Below are positions 16,501 to 24,951 of a stretch of 54,580 nucleotides of DNA, piece by piece. Each line of letters begins with the position of its first letter. The stretch's first letter is position 1. The notes beneath the pieces were generated by a model, which saw nothing but the letters and a program-made list of their open reading frames with translations, did no database searches and had not been told where the DNA came from. Origin of the DNA: Pseudomonas agarici (GTDB taxonomy: Bacteria; Pseudomonadota; Gammaproteobacteria; Pseudomonadales; Pseudomonadaceae); contig NZ_FOAR01000032.1 of NCBI RefSeq assembly GCF_900109755.1, positions 1-54,580 of the forward strand, in the 5' to 3' direction. The position numbers and the translations under genes are program-made.

Positions 16501-18004
16501 TGCGCACACGCTGGGAGAGGACCGCCATCGGCGTGTCGTCGCCCATGGAGCCGACCGCCTCATAGCCCTGCTCGCCTAACGGCCGCAACACCTGATCGCG
16601 CTCTTCGAACGTGACCTGGTACATTTTCATGTATTGCTTGAGCTGCTCAACGTTGTAGAACGCCGAACCATGGTCGTTGTCGTCCATGGTCGCCTGGATG
16701 CGCAAGGCGTGCCTGCGCAGCCACTGCTTATACGGATGACGCGACTTCAGGCGATTGTCGATGGAGTCGGTGTCGAGGATCTGGCCGGTCTCGGTGTCCA
16801 CGGCGAAGATCTGCCCAGGCCCTACACGGCCCTTGGCGATGACATCTTCCGGCTGGTAGTTCCACACGCCGATTTCCGATGCCAGGGTGATATAGCCGTT
16901 CTTGGTGGTGACCCAGCGCGCTGGGCGCAGGCCGTTACGGTCGAGCAGGCAGACCGCGTGGCGGCCTTCGGTCATGACCACCCCCGCCGGACCGTCCCAG
17001 GGTTCCATGTGCATCGAGTTGAATTCATAGAACGCGCGCAGATCGGCGTCCATGGTCTCGACGTTCTGCCACGCCGGTGGAATCAGCATGCGCACGCCAC
17101 GGAACAGGTCGATACCACCTGTCACCATTAATTCGAGCATGTTGTCCATGCTGGAGGAGTCGGAACCGACACGGTTGACCAACGGCCCCAGTTCATCGAG
17201 ATCGGGGATCAGGTCGTTGGCGAACTTGGTGCGCCGGGCCTGCGCCCAGTTGCGGTTGCCGGTGATGGTGTTGATCTCGCCGTTGTGCGCCAGGAAGCGG
17301 AACGGTTGCGCCAGCGGCCATTTTGGCAGGGTGTTGGTGGAGAAACGCTGGTGGAACACGCAGATAGCGGTCTGCAGCGTCGGATCGTTGAGGTCTGGAT
17401 AAAAGGCGGTCAGGTCCGCCGGCATCATCAGGCCTTTATAGATGATGGTCTTGTGCGAAAAGCTGCAGATGTAGTGATCGGTATCGGCGGCGTTGGCCAC
17501 CGACGAGCGACGACGGGCACTGAACAGCTTGATAGCGAACGCCTGGTCACTCAGGCCCTCGCCGCCGATGAATACCTGTTCGATCTGCGGCAGGCGCTCC
17601 AGGGCCAGACGACCGAGGACGCGGGTATCGATCGGCACCTTGCGCCAGCCCACCAACTGCAGGCCCGCGGCGAGGATTTCACGATTCATGTGTTCACGAG
17701 CCGCTTCGGCTTTGACGGGGTCCTGATTGAAGAACACCATGCCAACCGCATACTGCTTGGGCAGATCGCTACCAAACTGCGCTTTGGCGACAGCACGCAG
17801 GAACTGGTCCGGCTTTTGAATCAACAGGCCGCAACCGTCACCGGTCTTGCCGTCGGCGTTGATCCCACCGCGGTGGGTCATGCACGTCAGGGCCTCAATG
17901 GCCGTCTGCAACAGGTGATGACTGGGCTCGCCCTGCATGTGGGCAATCAGGCCGAAACCGCAGTTATCCTTGAATTCATCGGGTTGATACAGACCTGCTT
18001 TCAT
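13556..18004 (-). CDS. gltB: Glutamate synthase large (alpha) subunit
   Basis: GltB has 1482 residues. The glutaminase domain begins with the catalytic Cys: MKAGLYQPDEFKDN precedes C15 in CGFGLIAHMQ, so a 14-residue propeptide is presumably removed to expose it. The central and FMN-binding (beta/alpha)8 synthase domains follow (SGEGGEDPARYG, LISPPPHHDIYSIEDL, GYDGGTGASP), then the 3Fe-4S cysteines in CKYLRICHLNNCATG and the C-terminal beta-helix with GGKLF and GGFVCVLG repeats. I chose ATG 18004 over the in-frame GTG at 18010 because GGTGAG lies nine bases before the ATG. It is first in the operon with gltD; see the promoter at 18186-18214. Confidence 0.97.
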   Translation of the reverse strand: MKAGLYQPDEFKDNCGFGLIAHMQGEPSHHLLQTAIEALTCMTHRGGINADGKTGDGCGLLIQKPDQFLRAVAKAQFGSDLPKQYAVGMVFFNQDPVKAEAAREHMNREILAAGLQLVGWRKVPIDTRVLGRLALERLPQIEQVFIGGEGLSDQAFAIKLFSARRRSSVANAADTDHYICSFSHKTIIYKGLMMPADLTAFYPDLNDPTLQTAICVFHQRFSTNTLPKWPLAQPFRFLAHNGEINTITGNRNWAQARRTKFANDLIPDLDELGPLVNRVGSDSSSMDNMLELMVTGGIDLFRGVRMLIPPAWQNVETMDADLRAFYEFNSMHMEPWDGPAGVVMTEGRHAVCLLDRNGLRPARWVTTKNGYITLASEIGVWNYQPEDVIAKGRVGPGQIFAVDTETGQILDTDSIDNRLKSRHPYKQWLRRHALRIQATMDDNDHGSAFYNVEQLKQYMKMYQVTFEERDQVLRPLGEQGYEAVGSMGDDTPMAVLSQRVRTPYDYFRQQFAQVTNPPIDPLREAIVMSLEICLGAERNIFEESPEHASRVILSSPVISPAKWRSLMNLERPGFERQIIDLNYEESVGLEAAVRNIADQAEEAVRAGRTQIVLSDRHIAPGKLPVHASLATGAVHHRLTEKGLRCDSNILVETATARDPHHFAVLIGFGASAVYPFLAYEVLGDLIRTGEVLGDLYEVFKNYREGITKGLLKILSKMGISTIASYRGAQLFEAIGLSEEVVGLSFRGVPSRIKGARFVDLEAEQKLLASEAWSARKPIQQGGLLKFVYGGEYHAYNPDVVSTLQAAVQQGDYAKFKEYTALVDNRPVSMIRDLFKVKTLDTPLPISDIEPLESILKRFDSAGISLGALSPEAHEALAEAMNRLGARSNSGEGGEDPARYGTLKSSKIKQVATGRFGVTPEYLVNAEVLQIKVAQGAKPGEGGQLPGGKVNGLIAKLRYAVPGVTLISPPPHHDIYSIEDLSQLIFDLKQVNPQALVSVKLVAEAGVGTIAAGVAKAYADLITISGYDGGTGASPLTSIKYAGAPWELGLAETHQTLRGNDLRGKVRVQTDGGLKTGLDVIKAAILGAESFGFGTAPMIALGCKYLRICHLNNCATGVATQNEKLRKDHYIGTVDMVVNFFTYVAEETREWLAKLGVRRLEELIGRTDLLEILEGETAKQNHLDLTPLLGSDHIPVDKPQFCQVDRNPPFDKGLLAEKMVEMAKSSINDLSGADFSLDICNCDRSIGARISGEIARAHGNQGMAKAPISFRFKGTAGQSFGVWNAGGLNLYLEGDANDYVGKGMTGGKLVIVPPKGSAYKTQDSAIIGNTCLYGATGGKLFAAGTAGERFAVRNSGAHTVVEGTGDHCCEYMTGGFVCVLGKTGYNFGSGMTGGFAYVLDQDNTFVDKVNHELVEIQRISGEAMEAYRSHLQRVLDEYVEETDSEWGRNLAENLDDYLRRFWLVKPKAATLKSLLSSTRANPQ

Positions 18005-18185
18005 AGACACTTTCTCACCAGGCTGCCTCTTATAGAGACAAATTTCTTTTTAATTCAACCGCTTACCATCCACGCCGAACGTATGCCGGCTTTGCAGGGG
18101 CAAAAGGGAGGTCATTGTACACACCGACACAGACGCTCACAAATTTGGCGACGAAATGTCGCAAATCTATGTCGCATTTATGAAA

Positions 18186-18234
18186 GGTTTAAAGGGATAT
18201 CTCGTGCTAGTCAAAATATTTTTTGAATTTTGAC
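18186..18234 (-). promoter_or_regulatory. gltB promoter with overlapping inverted repeat
   Basis: Read on the minus strand, TTGACT (18214-18209), 17 bases, then TAAACC (18191-18186) form a plausible sigma-70 promoter about 180 bases before gltB. The -35 lies inside a perfect inverted repeat: GTCAAAAT (18210-18217), nine bases, ATTTTGAC (18227-18234). This could be a regulator site for nitrogen or amino-acid control. The rest of 18005-18352 has a palindrome at 18277-18294 and no gene. Confidence 0.45.
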
Positions 18235-18276
18235 CGCTACGACTCAAATCTACTGTGACGCAGACACCACAAGGCA

Positions 18277-18294
18277 CGCAGCTTTAAAGCTGCG
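18277..18294. other. Perfect 18-bp palindrome, possible terminator stem
   Basis: CGCAGCTTTAAAGCTGCG is fully self-complementary. It lies about 60 bases after the stop of the AAA/SPOR gene, so it may end that transcript, but no T-run follows and a DNA-binding site is equally possible. Confidence 0.4.
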
Positions 18295-18352
18295 CGCTCA
18301 AGTGGAAGTTTTGAGGTGCCGGGAGCGCAGCCTGGGTAAGGCCGCCGAATCA

Positions 18353-19936
18353 TCAGCGAGTTGTGGCGAGGTCCTGTTGGACGCTGGCGACAGTCCGAGG
18401 CCAAGGTTTACCAGCCTGAACCTTCGCTGGCAAGGCCTTGATAGCAGTAACTGCCGCATCGCGGCTCGGGAAGCTGCCATAAGTAATCACATACAGTGGC
18501 TTGCCGTTGAGCACTTTCTTGAAATAACGGTACTCGCCACCCTGCTCCTTGACGAAGTTCTGGGCCGTGGCTTCCGAGCTGGTACCGAGAATCTGCACCA
18601 CGTAGTGGCTCGGTGCTTGACCGGCGTACCAGTTGCCACCAGCGCCAGGCTTGGCCGCTACCGGCTTCTCGGTCTTGACCGCGGGCTTGGCGGGCGCTGG
18701 GGCTGGCGCGGGTTTGGCGACCGGGCTTGCCGGCTTGGCCACGGCCACCTGGGCTGGAGCCGCCGGGCGGGCGGCAGGAGTGGGAGCAGGACCGGCCGGC
18801 ACACCCAGAGGCGGTGCCGTGGTGGTGACAGTTGGAGGCTGAGCCACACCGCCATCGACCACTGGCGCAGCGCCGTCGTCACCCTCGCTCATGCCACCCG
18901 CGGCTTCGGCGAGCGGGCCACGCATCACCGGCTGCGACTGGCCGACCAACGGCAGCGGCATCGGTTGCGAATTACCGGCGAATTCGACCGCTGGGCCACC
19001 CACGGCATTCGGCTTCGGTGTTTGCCCCAGCGGTAACTGGGCCTGCTCACCGGCTGGCGCACCCGCCGTCACCGGCGCCTTGCTGCGACCGGAACTCATC
19101 CAGGCCGCAGCGACAGCGACCACCACTACCCCAGACAATGCCAACACATATTTCTTCGACATCTTGAACCCCATACTTGGTCGCTTGACCGCGGAGCGGC
19201 TGGCAATCATGGCTTCGATCATGGCGTCACGGGCAACCTGGTTAATGTTGCCAGGCCAACCCTCGGCGCTTTGGTGAATCTCAGTGATCTGCTCAGCGGA
19301 AAAAAGTTCGATTCCCCGGCCCGCGCCTTCAAGACGCTGCGCCAGGTACTCGCGCGTTTCTTCTTCGGTGTAGGGCTGTAATTCGATCACGTGGAAGCGC
19401 TCTTCCTGCGCCTCCTGCTGTTCCAAGCCGGCAATCATCGACGACTCGCCAAACAGAAAGACGTGTGGACGACCTTCCGGCGCGCCTGCCGCCAATGCCA
19501 GCAAGGCTTCGATCGCGGAATCATCCAGTTGTTCAGCGTCGTCCACCAGCAGATAGACTTCCTGGCCGGTCAACGCCAACTGCACCACCTGCGCCAGGAT
19601 CGAGCCGATATCGGCCTGAGCCACATTCAGTGCCTGGGCGATCTGGCGCAACACGCCAACCGCCTCGCCAGCGCCACGAGCTGACACCACCACGCTTTGC
19701 ACCGACTGCTTGTTGGTGCTCGCCACCAGCGCCTGGCGCAACAGGGTCTTGCCGCTGCCCTGCGGCCCGGTCACCACCAGCAGCAACTGGCTGTAGCGGG
19801 CCAGGTGATGCAACTGCCCCAACACCGGCTTGCGCTGGGCCGGGAAAAACTTGAAGCCAGGCACCCGTGGAGCAAAAGGGTCGTGATGCAACTGATAATG
19901 GCCGAGGAAAGCCTCGTCGGCATGTAAACTAGTCAT
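18353..19936 (-). CDS. AAA ATPase fused to a SPOR domain (DamX-like division protein)
   Basis: This membrane protein of 527 residues has an unusual layout. The N-terminal cytoplasmic part resembles ExeA/GspA-type AAA ATPases: Walker A GPQGSGKT (about 57-64) and Walker B-like VYLLVDDAEQ. One transmembrane helix (about 264-282, YVLALSGVVVVAVAAAWM) is followed by a long Pro/Ala-rich linker with many AKPA/PAPA repeats. A C-terminal SPOR domain (HYVVQILGTSSEATAQNF through YVITYGSFPSRDAAVTAIKAL) should bind denuded septal peptidoglycan. E. coli DamX shares the helix and SPOR part but lacks the ATPase. Its place between gltB and aroB matches PAO1 PA5037. Co-transcription with aroB (10 bp upstream) mirrors the aroB-damX order in E. 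coli, supporting a division role. Confidence 0.85.
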   Translation of the reverse strand: MTSLHADEAFLGHYQLHHDPFAPRVPGFKFFPAQRKPVLGQLHHLARYSQLLLVVTGPQGSGKTLLRQALVASTNKQSVQSVVVSARGAGEAVGVLRQIAQALNVAQADIGSILAQVVQLALTGQEVYLLVDDAEQLDDSAIEALLALAAGAPEGRPHVFLFGESSMIAGLEQQEAQEERFHVIELQPYTEEETREYLAQRLEGAGRGIELFSAEQITEIHQSAEGWPGNINQVARDAMIEAMIASRSAVKRPSMGFKMSKKYVLALSGVVVVAVAAAWMSSGRSKAPVTAGAPAGEQAQLPLGQTPKPNAVGGPAVEFAGNSQPMPLPLVGQSQPVMRGPLAEAAGGMSEGDDGAAPVVDGGVAQPPTVTTTAPPLGVPAGPAPTPAARPAAPAQVAVAKPASPVAKPAPAPAPAKPAVKTEKPVAAKPGAGGNWYAGQAPSHYVVQILGTSSEATAQNFVKEQGGEYRYFKKVLNGKPLYVITYGSFPSRDAAVTAIKALPAKVQAGKPWPRTVASVQQDLATTR

Positions 19937-19946
19937 CGGGATCTTA

Positions 19947-21047
19947 TCAACCTTTAAGCTGGGCCAGAGCGCGGTAATCCGCCCCCAGCGTGGCCTGTAG
20001 AACCTCTTTCGGATAATCGTCGGTCACTACGGCTTCGCCCAGGCGGCGCAACAACACCAGACGTAAACGACCGTCGATCACTTTTTTATCAATGGCCATG
20101 TGTTCGAGAAAATCAGCCTCGGTCATCGCCTCCGGAGGAATCACCGGCAAACCCGCACGCTGAAACAGGCGAATACCGCGATCGCGCTCGGCGTCGGTAA
20201 TCCAGCCCAGACGCGCAGACATCTCCAACGCCATCACCGTTCCGGCGGCCACGGCTTCACCATGCAGCCAGACACCGTAGCCCATATGGGTTTCGATGGC
20301 ATGGCCAAAAGTATGTCCGAGGTTGAGGGTAGCGCGCACCCCAGACTCGCGCTCATCGGCACCGACCACGGCCGCCTTGGCCGCGCAGGAGCGCTCGATG
20401 GCCGCGCTCAGCGCCGCCTGGTCGAGGCTGCGCAGCGCATCGACATGCTCTTCCAACCAGGTCAGGAACGGCTCGTCGCGGATCAGGCCGTATTTGATGA
20501 CTTCGGCCAGGCCCGCCGAAAGCTCGCGCGCCGGCAGAGTGTTCAGGGTCGCGGTATCGATCAGCACCACATTGGGCTGATAGAAGGCACCGACCATGTT
20601 CTTGCCCAACGGATGATTGATACCGGTCTTGCCGCCCACCGACGAATCAACTTGAGACAACAAGGTAGTCGGAACCTGGATAAAGTCCACTCCGCGCTGA
20701 TAGCAGGCCGCCGCGAAACCGGCCATGTCACCGATAACGCCACCGCCCAGGGCGATGATCGTGGTCCGACGGTCGTGTCGAGCGTTCAGCAGGCCATCGA
20801 AAATCAGTTGCAGGGTTTCCCAGGTCTTGAAGGCTTCGCCGTCGGGCAATACCACCGAGATCACCGAATAGGCCGCCAGGCTGCGGCTCAGGCGTTCGAG
20901 ATAGAGCGGAGCGACAGTGTCGTTGGAGATAATGGCGACTTGGCGACCGGCAATGTGCGGCGTCAATAACTCAGGCGTGTCCAGCAGCCCTTCACCAATA
21001 TGAATCGGGTAGCTACGCTCGCCAAGATCGACCTTAAGTGTCTGCAT
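19947..21047 (-). CDS. aroB: 3-dehydroquinate synthase
   Basis: AroB cyclises DAHP to 3-dehydroquinate, the second step of the shikimate pathway, using NAD and a metal. It has 366 residues from the ATG at 21047 (MQTLKVDLGERSYPI); the longer in-frame start at 21146 adds a non-conserved extension. The NAD-binding stretch LPDGEAFKTWETLQLIFDGLL and GGGVIGDMAGFAAACYQRG are clear, as are the metal-ligand region NLGHTFGHAIET and VDSSVGGKTGINH. It lies downstream of aroK, the usual aroKB pairing, and 10 bp before the SPOR gene. Confidence 0.97.
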   Translation of the reverse strand: MQTLKVDLGERSYPIHIGEGLLDTPELLTPHIAGRQVAIISNDTVAPLYLERLSRSLAAYSVISVVLPDGEAFKTWETLQLIFDGLLNARHDRRTTIIALGGGVIGDMAGFAAACYQRGVDFIQVPTTLLSQVDSSVGGKTGINHPLGKNMVGAFYQPNVVLIDTATLNTLPARELSAGLAEVIKYGLIRDEPFLTWLEEHVDALRSLDQAALSAAIERSCAAKAAVVGADERESGVRATLNLGHTFGHAIETHMGYGVWLHGEAVAAGTVMALEMSARLGWITDAERDRGIRLFQRAGLPVIPPEAMTEADFLEHMAIDKKVIDGRLRLVLLRRLGEAVVTDDYPKEVLQATLGADYRALAQLKG

Positions 21048-21196
21048 GTGTCCCCACAGTGAAGATGGACGCGAGCGCCCAGTCTCAGGATTAACAATTG
21101 ATGGCGTCGTTGGTTTCCGACGCCCGACAATGGCCTTAAGCCACAACCCACACCGAGCGTGGCGGGCATCGAGGATAGCGCATTTCGCCCCGCGCT

Positions 21197-21715
21197 TTAA
21201 CGGGGAGGTAGCTGCTGCAAGCGTTCCAGAATATCCAGTACCACCATGCGCGGCGGTCGCTCATCGGTTTCCACCACCAGATCGGCAATTTCCCGATAAA
21301 GCGGATCACGGATCGCCAATAGGTCGCGCAATGTCTTGGCCGGATCGGCGGTACGCAACAACGGACGGTTGCGATCACGCGCGGTACGTCCCACTTGCTG
21401 CTCCACCGAAGCATGCAGATAGACCACTCGCCCGCCAGCGTGCAGCGCCTGGCGATTTTCATCACGCATGACCGCACCCCCGCCCGTGGCCAGGACCACA
21501 CCGTCAGCCGCGCACAACTCGGCAATCATCACTTGCTCGCGATCGCGAAAGCCCGGTTCGCCTTCCTTATCGAAGATCCACGGGATATTGGCGCCCGTGC
21601 GCAGTTCAATTTCCTTATCGGAATCTTTGAAAGGCAGACGCAGCTCTTTGGCCAGCAAGCGACCTATGGTGCTCTTTCCAGCCCCCATAGGCCCAACAAG
21701 AATCAAATTTCGCAC
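21197..21715 (-). CDS. aroK: Shikimate kinase
   Basis: AroK phosphorylates shikimate with ATP. It has 172 residues, with the P-loop GPMGAGKST (8-16), shikimate-binding DSDKEIE and GFRDREQ, and GGGAV plus RNRPLL of the lid region. The start is a GTG at 21715, four bases after the pilQ stop, so translation is probably coupled to pilQ; the family N-terminus MRNLILVG begins exactly there. The operon pilMNOPQ-aroK-aroB is conserved in Pseudomonas. About 150 bp separate it from aroB. Confidence 0.97.
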   Translation of the reverse strand: MRNLILVGPMGAGKSTIGRLLAKELRLPFKDSDKEIELRTGANIPWIFDKEGEPGFRDREQVMIAELCAADGVVLATGGGAVMRDENRQALHAGGRVVYLHASVEQQVGRTARDRNRPLLRTADPAKTLRDLLAIRDPLYREIADLVVETDERPPRMVVLDILERLQQLPPR

Positions 21716-21719
21716 AGAA

Positions 21720-23792
21720 TCAACGACTCACAGCAATCGCCTGGTTATTCATGATACGCGGAGTCAGGAATACCAGCAGCTCGGATTTTGCTTCCGAGAC
21801 AATGTCTCGGCGGAAAAGGCGGCCAACATACGGCACATCGCCGAGAAATGGCACCTTCTCTTCGGTTTTGCTCTGGGTATTGGAGAACACGCCACCGATC
21901 ACCACGGTTTCGCCGTCGTTGACCAGCACCTTGGCGTTGACTTCGTTCTTCTTGATCGGTGGTACGTTGTTCAGCACATTCTGGTAGTCCGGCTCATCCT
22001 TGGTGACCTTTACTTCCATGATGATGCGGTTGTCCGGGGTGATCTGCGGCGTGACCTCAAGGGACAGCGAGGCTTCCTTGAAGGACACCGAGGTCGCACC
22101 GCTTGAGCTCGACTCCTGGTACGGAATCTCCGTGCCCTTGAGGATCTTCGCGGTTTCCTTGTCGGAAGTGACCACCTTGGGCTGCGATACGACTTCACCG
22201 TTGCCGGTCTTCTCCATCGCGCTCAACTCCAGGTCGAGGATCGTGTTGTCGGTCACGAAGCCGATGCCGATACCGGAAGTCGCCGTGGTGGCGCCCAAGT
22301 CGACGAACGGCGTACTGTTGCTCTGGCCGGTCAATCTGGACAGCGTCGGCGCACCGCCACTGCCGCTCCAGTTGCCACCAGAGACGCTGCCGCCCCAACG
22401 GGCACCCAGTTGCTTGTCATAGCCCACATTGGCCTCGACGATACGCGCCTCGATCATCACCTGGCGCACCGGAATATCCAACTGCGCCACGATCCGCCGC
22501 AGCTCGTCGAGGCGGTCCTGGGTCTGGTAGGCAATGATGTTGTTGGTGCGGTCATCCACGGTGATCGAGCCACGCTCCTCACCCTTGGCCTCGGCACTGG
22601 TCACCGACTGGAACAGCTTGGCGATATCCGCCGCCTTCGCGTAATTGACTTGCAACAGCTCGCGACGCAGCGGGGCCAGTTCGGCAATCTGTTTTTGCGA
22701 CTCCAACTCCTGGCGTTCACGCGCCGCGATCTCGTCCGCCGGCGCCACCAGCAAGACGTTACCGATCTTGCGCTTGTCCAGGCCCTTGGTCTTAAGCACC
22801 AGGTCCAGCGCCTGATCCCACGGCACATTCTGCAAGCGCAGGGTAATCCCGCCCTGCACCGTGTCGCTGGCCACCAGGTTCAGATGGGTGAAGTCGGCGA
22901 TCAGTTGCAGCACCGAACGCACCTCGATGTCCTGGAAGTTCAGCGAGAGCTTTTCGCCGCTGTAGACAAACCGTTCGGCATTACGCCGCTGCAGGTCGTC
23001 GACGGTCAGCGGGCGAACACTGATCGTCAGCTTGTTATCGGTCTGGTACGTCGAGTAGTCGAAAGCGCCGCTCGGCTCGATGGAAATACTTGCCCGCTCG
23101 GCAGACGCGCTGGCATTGACGAATTGCACCGGCGTGGCGAAATCCTTCACGTCCAGGCGCACACGCAAGGGATCGGGCAGTTGGGTGCGAGGGAACTCCA
23201 CGCTGATCTTGCCGCCTTTTTCCTGGATATCCGGGCTGATGGACGGGTCAGAGAGTTCAATGACCACGTTGCCTTCGCCCTGTTCGCCACGCTGGAAGTC
23301 AATATTGCGAATGGCCTTTGCCGCCGGCACGTAGGGCTTTTGGGCCGCACGCGTCGGGCGCGCCACCGCCACCGGTCGGACGGCGCCGGCCTGGTCGTGA
23401 GCGCTGGGCGCAGTGTCCTGGCCGACCACCACGAACAGGTTGTTGCCCTCGATGCGGGTGCTGTAGGGCACCAGCTTGCTCAGATTGATGATCAGCCGGG
23501 TACGATCCTTGGCCTCCACCACGGTCACGCTGCGCGCGTTGCCCACGCCCAGGTCACGGGTCTTGGCGGTCAATCGGCTGGCCACTCCGGTCAGGTCCAG
23601 GGCAATCCGCGCCGGCTGATCGGTGGTATAGCCATGGGGAGCGGAGGGCGGGCTGTCGAACGCCAGTTTCAGCTCAACCCGGTCCCCCGGCAGCGCCGCT
23701 ATATCGAGGGTCTTCAGGTCGGCAGCCAGCACCATCGACGACACCAACGCCATCCATAGCGAAATGCCGAAGGTACAAATAATCCTGTTCAT
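21720..23792 (-). CDS. pilQ: Type IV pilus secretin
   Basis: PilQ forms the outer-membrane ring through which the type IV pilus passes. It has 690 residues from ATG 23792 (MNRIICTFG), preceded by GGA. An in-frame GTG at 23804 overlaps the pilP stop and is the alternative. There is a cleavable signal peptide (ending about VLAADLKT), peptidoglycan-binding AMIN domains (DRVELKLAFDSPP, NIDFQRGEQGEGNVVIELS), an STN/N0 domain (LNFQDIEVRSVLQLIADFTHLNLVASD), a secretin N domain and the C-terminal secretin domain (VPFLGDVPYVGRLF, ELLVFLTPRIM). A Gly/Ser-rich loop (SGGNWSGSGG) lies in the secretin region. It is last of the pil genes. Confidence 0.96.
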   Translation of the reverse strand: MNRIICTFGISLWMALVSSMVLAADLKTLDIAALPGDRVELKLAFDSPPSAPHGYTTDQPARIALDLTGVASRLTAKTRDLGVGNARSVTVVEAKDRTRLIINLSKLVPYSTRIEGNNLFVVVGQDTAPSAHDQAGAVRPVAVARPTRAAQKPYVPAAKAIRNIDFQRGEQGEGNVVIELSDPSISPDIQEKGGKISVEFPRTQLPDPLRVRLDVKDFATPVQFVNASASAERASISIEPSGAFDYSTYQTDNKLTISVRPLTVDDLQRRNAERFVYSGEKLSLNFQDIEVRSVLQLIADFTHLNLVASDTVQGGITLRLQNVPWDQALDLVLKTKGLDKRKIGNVLLVAPADEIAARERQELESQKQIAELAPLRRELLQVNYAKAADIAKLFQSVTSAEAKGEERGSITVDDRTNNIIAYQTQDRLDELRRIVAQLDIPVRQVMIEARIVEANVGYDKQLGARWGGSVSGGNWSGSGGAPTLSRLTGQSNSTPFVDLGATTATSGIGIGFVTDNTILDLELSAMEKTGNGEVVSQPKVVTSDKETAKILKGTEIPYQESSSSGATSVSFKEASLSLEVTPQITPDNRIIMEVKVTKDEPDYQNVLNNVPPIKKNEVNAKVLVNDGETVVIGGVFSNTQSKTEEKVPFLGDVPYVGRLFRRDIVSEAKSELLVFLTPRIMNNQAIAVSR

Positions 23793-23803
23793 ATCGAGTT
23801 CCA

Positions 23804-24331
23804 CTATGAGTGCTCTTTCAAAGGCAGGGTGCGCGGCCGTTCCAGCCAGCCGCCTTCACCGTCTGGAACGATTTCGATCACTTCGACCTGGGAGTCGGTG
23901 ATGGCCACGATCCGACCCTCGTTGCGCCCCAGGTAATCACCTACTTTCAATCGATGAACGCCATCGGCTCCACGCAGCAAGGCGTAGGTACCGCTGGCAT
24001 TGGAAAGTGTGCCGACCATCTCGAACTGTTCGATATTGAAGCCTTCGAGAAACTGCTTGATCCGGTTCGGATCCGGCTTGACCTCGCGAGTACCTTTCTG
24101 GCGGCTCGTCAGATCGATCTTGACCGGTGGCTGGAACGGACTGCGCAACGATGCGGCGTTGTAGGTAAATGCCTCATAGGAAATAAACTTCGGTGTTGGC
24201 TCGATATTGCCGACCGGACGCGCGCGCACTTCACGCATGTAGGCATCCAAGTCACTGAAGTCGTTACTGTTGCCACAGCCGGCCAGCAACACCGCGACCA
24301 TTGCTACGCACCCGCCACGCCAGCCGCTCAT
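23804..24331 (-). CDS. pilP: Type IV pilus assembly lipoprotein PilP
   Basis: PilP links the inner-membrane PilMNO complex to PilQ. It has 175 residues with a lipoprotein signal peptide ending LLAGC (Cys at 19) and a C-terminal beta-sandwich domain (GTLSNASGTYALLRGADGVHRLKVGDYLGRNEGRI in family terms, seen in short blocks). A conserved FQPP segment follows LRSP. The start overlaps the pilO stop (ATGA), so translation is coupled. The stop is next to the pilQ start region. Confidence 0.95.
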   Translation of the reverse strand: MSGWRGGCVAMVAVLLAGCGNSNDFSDLDAYMREVRARPVGNIEPTPKFISYEAFTYNAASLRSPFQPPVKIDLTSRQKGTREVKPDPNRIKQFLEGFNIEQFEMVGTLSNASGTYALLRGADGVHRLKVGDYLGRNEGRIVAITDSQVEVIEIVPDGEGGWLERPRTLPLKEHS

Positions 24332-24951
24332 TTGTGCAGCCCCTTGTCGTTATAGCGATAGGTCTTGGCGAGAATGCTCATGCGTAGCTTATTGCCATTA
24401 TTCGGCGCGACCGGTTTGATCTGGAAATCGTGCAGAGTGACGATTCGCGGCAGGCTGGCCACGCCACTGACAAAGGTTGCCAGGTCATGGTAAGCGCCGG
24501 TCACAGTGATCTGGATCGGCAGTTCGATATAGAACTGCTGCGCCACCTCGGGCAACAGCTTGATCTCTTCGAACTCCAACCCACTGCCAAGCCCGGTACG
24601 GGTGATGTCTTCCAGCAATCCCGGGACCTCGGTATCGCTAGGCAATTGCTTGAGCAGTGCACCGAAAGACGCCTCCATATCGAGCATCTGCTGAGTGTAG
24701 GCCTCCAGGTTAGCCGCCAGGTGCGCCTTGGTCGCGAATTGCTCCTTAGACGTGATCTCCGCGGCCCGTTGCTGGTCCAACCGGTCGATCAGGTCCTTGA
24801 CATAGAAGTTATAGCCCAGCGTCAGCACCACGACCGCGACGATGACACCGCAAGCGCCCTTAACCGCCGAGGGCCAGGAACCAATGTTCTGCATGTCGAG
24901 ATCGGCAAGGTCGATCTGGCGCAGGTTTCCCAGCCACTCGGAGACATTCAT
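24328..24951 (-). CDS. pilO: Type IV pilus inner-membrane protein PilO
   Basis: PilO pairs with PilN in the periplasm to align the pilus machine. It has 207 residues from the ATG at 24951 (MNVSEWLGNLR), overlapping the end of pilN by four bases. There is one transmembrane helix (about 31-50), then a coiled coil (LIDRLDQQRAAEITSKEQFATK) and a ferredoxin-like periplasmic domain (IELPIQITVTGAYHDLATFVSGVASLPRIVTL in family terms). An upstream in-frame start at 25071 lies deep inside pilN and is rejected. Confidence 0.95.
   Translation of the reverse strand: MNVSEWLGNLRQIDLADLDMQNIGSWPSAVKGACGVIVAVVVLTLGYNFYVKDLIDRLDQQRAAEITSKEQFATKAHLAANLEAYTQQMLDMEASFGALLKQLPSDTEVPGLLEDITRTGLGSGLEFEEIKLLPEVAQQFYIELPIQITVTGAYHDLATFVSGVASLPRIVTLHDFQIKPVAPNNGNKLRMSILAKTYRYNDKGLHK

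Noticed and set aside
22410..23759. 449-codon plus-strand frame opposite pilQ
   Set aside because: It is His/Gln/Arg-rich, typical of a reverse-strand shadow, and pilQ has all secretin motifs.
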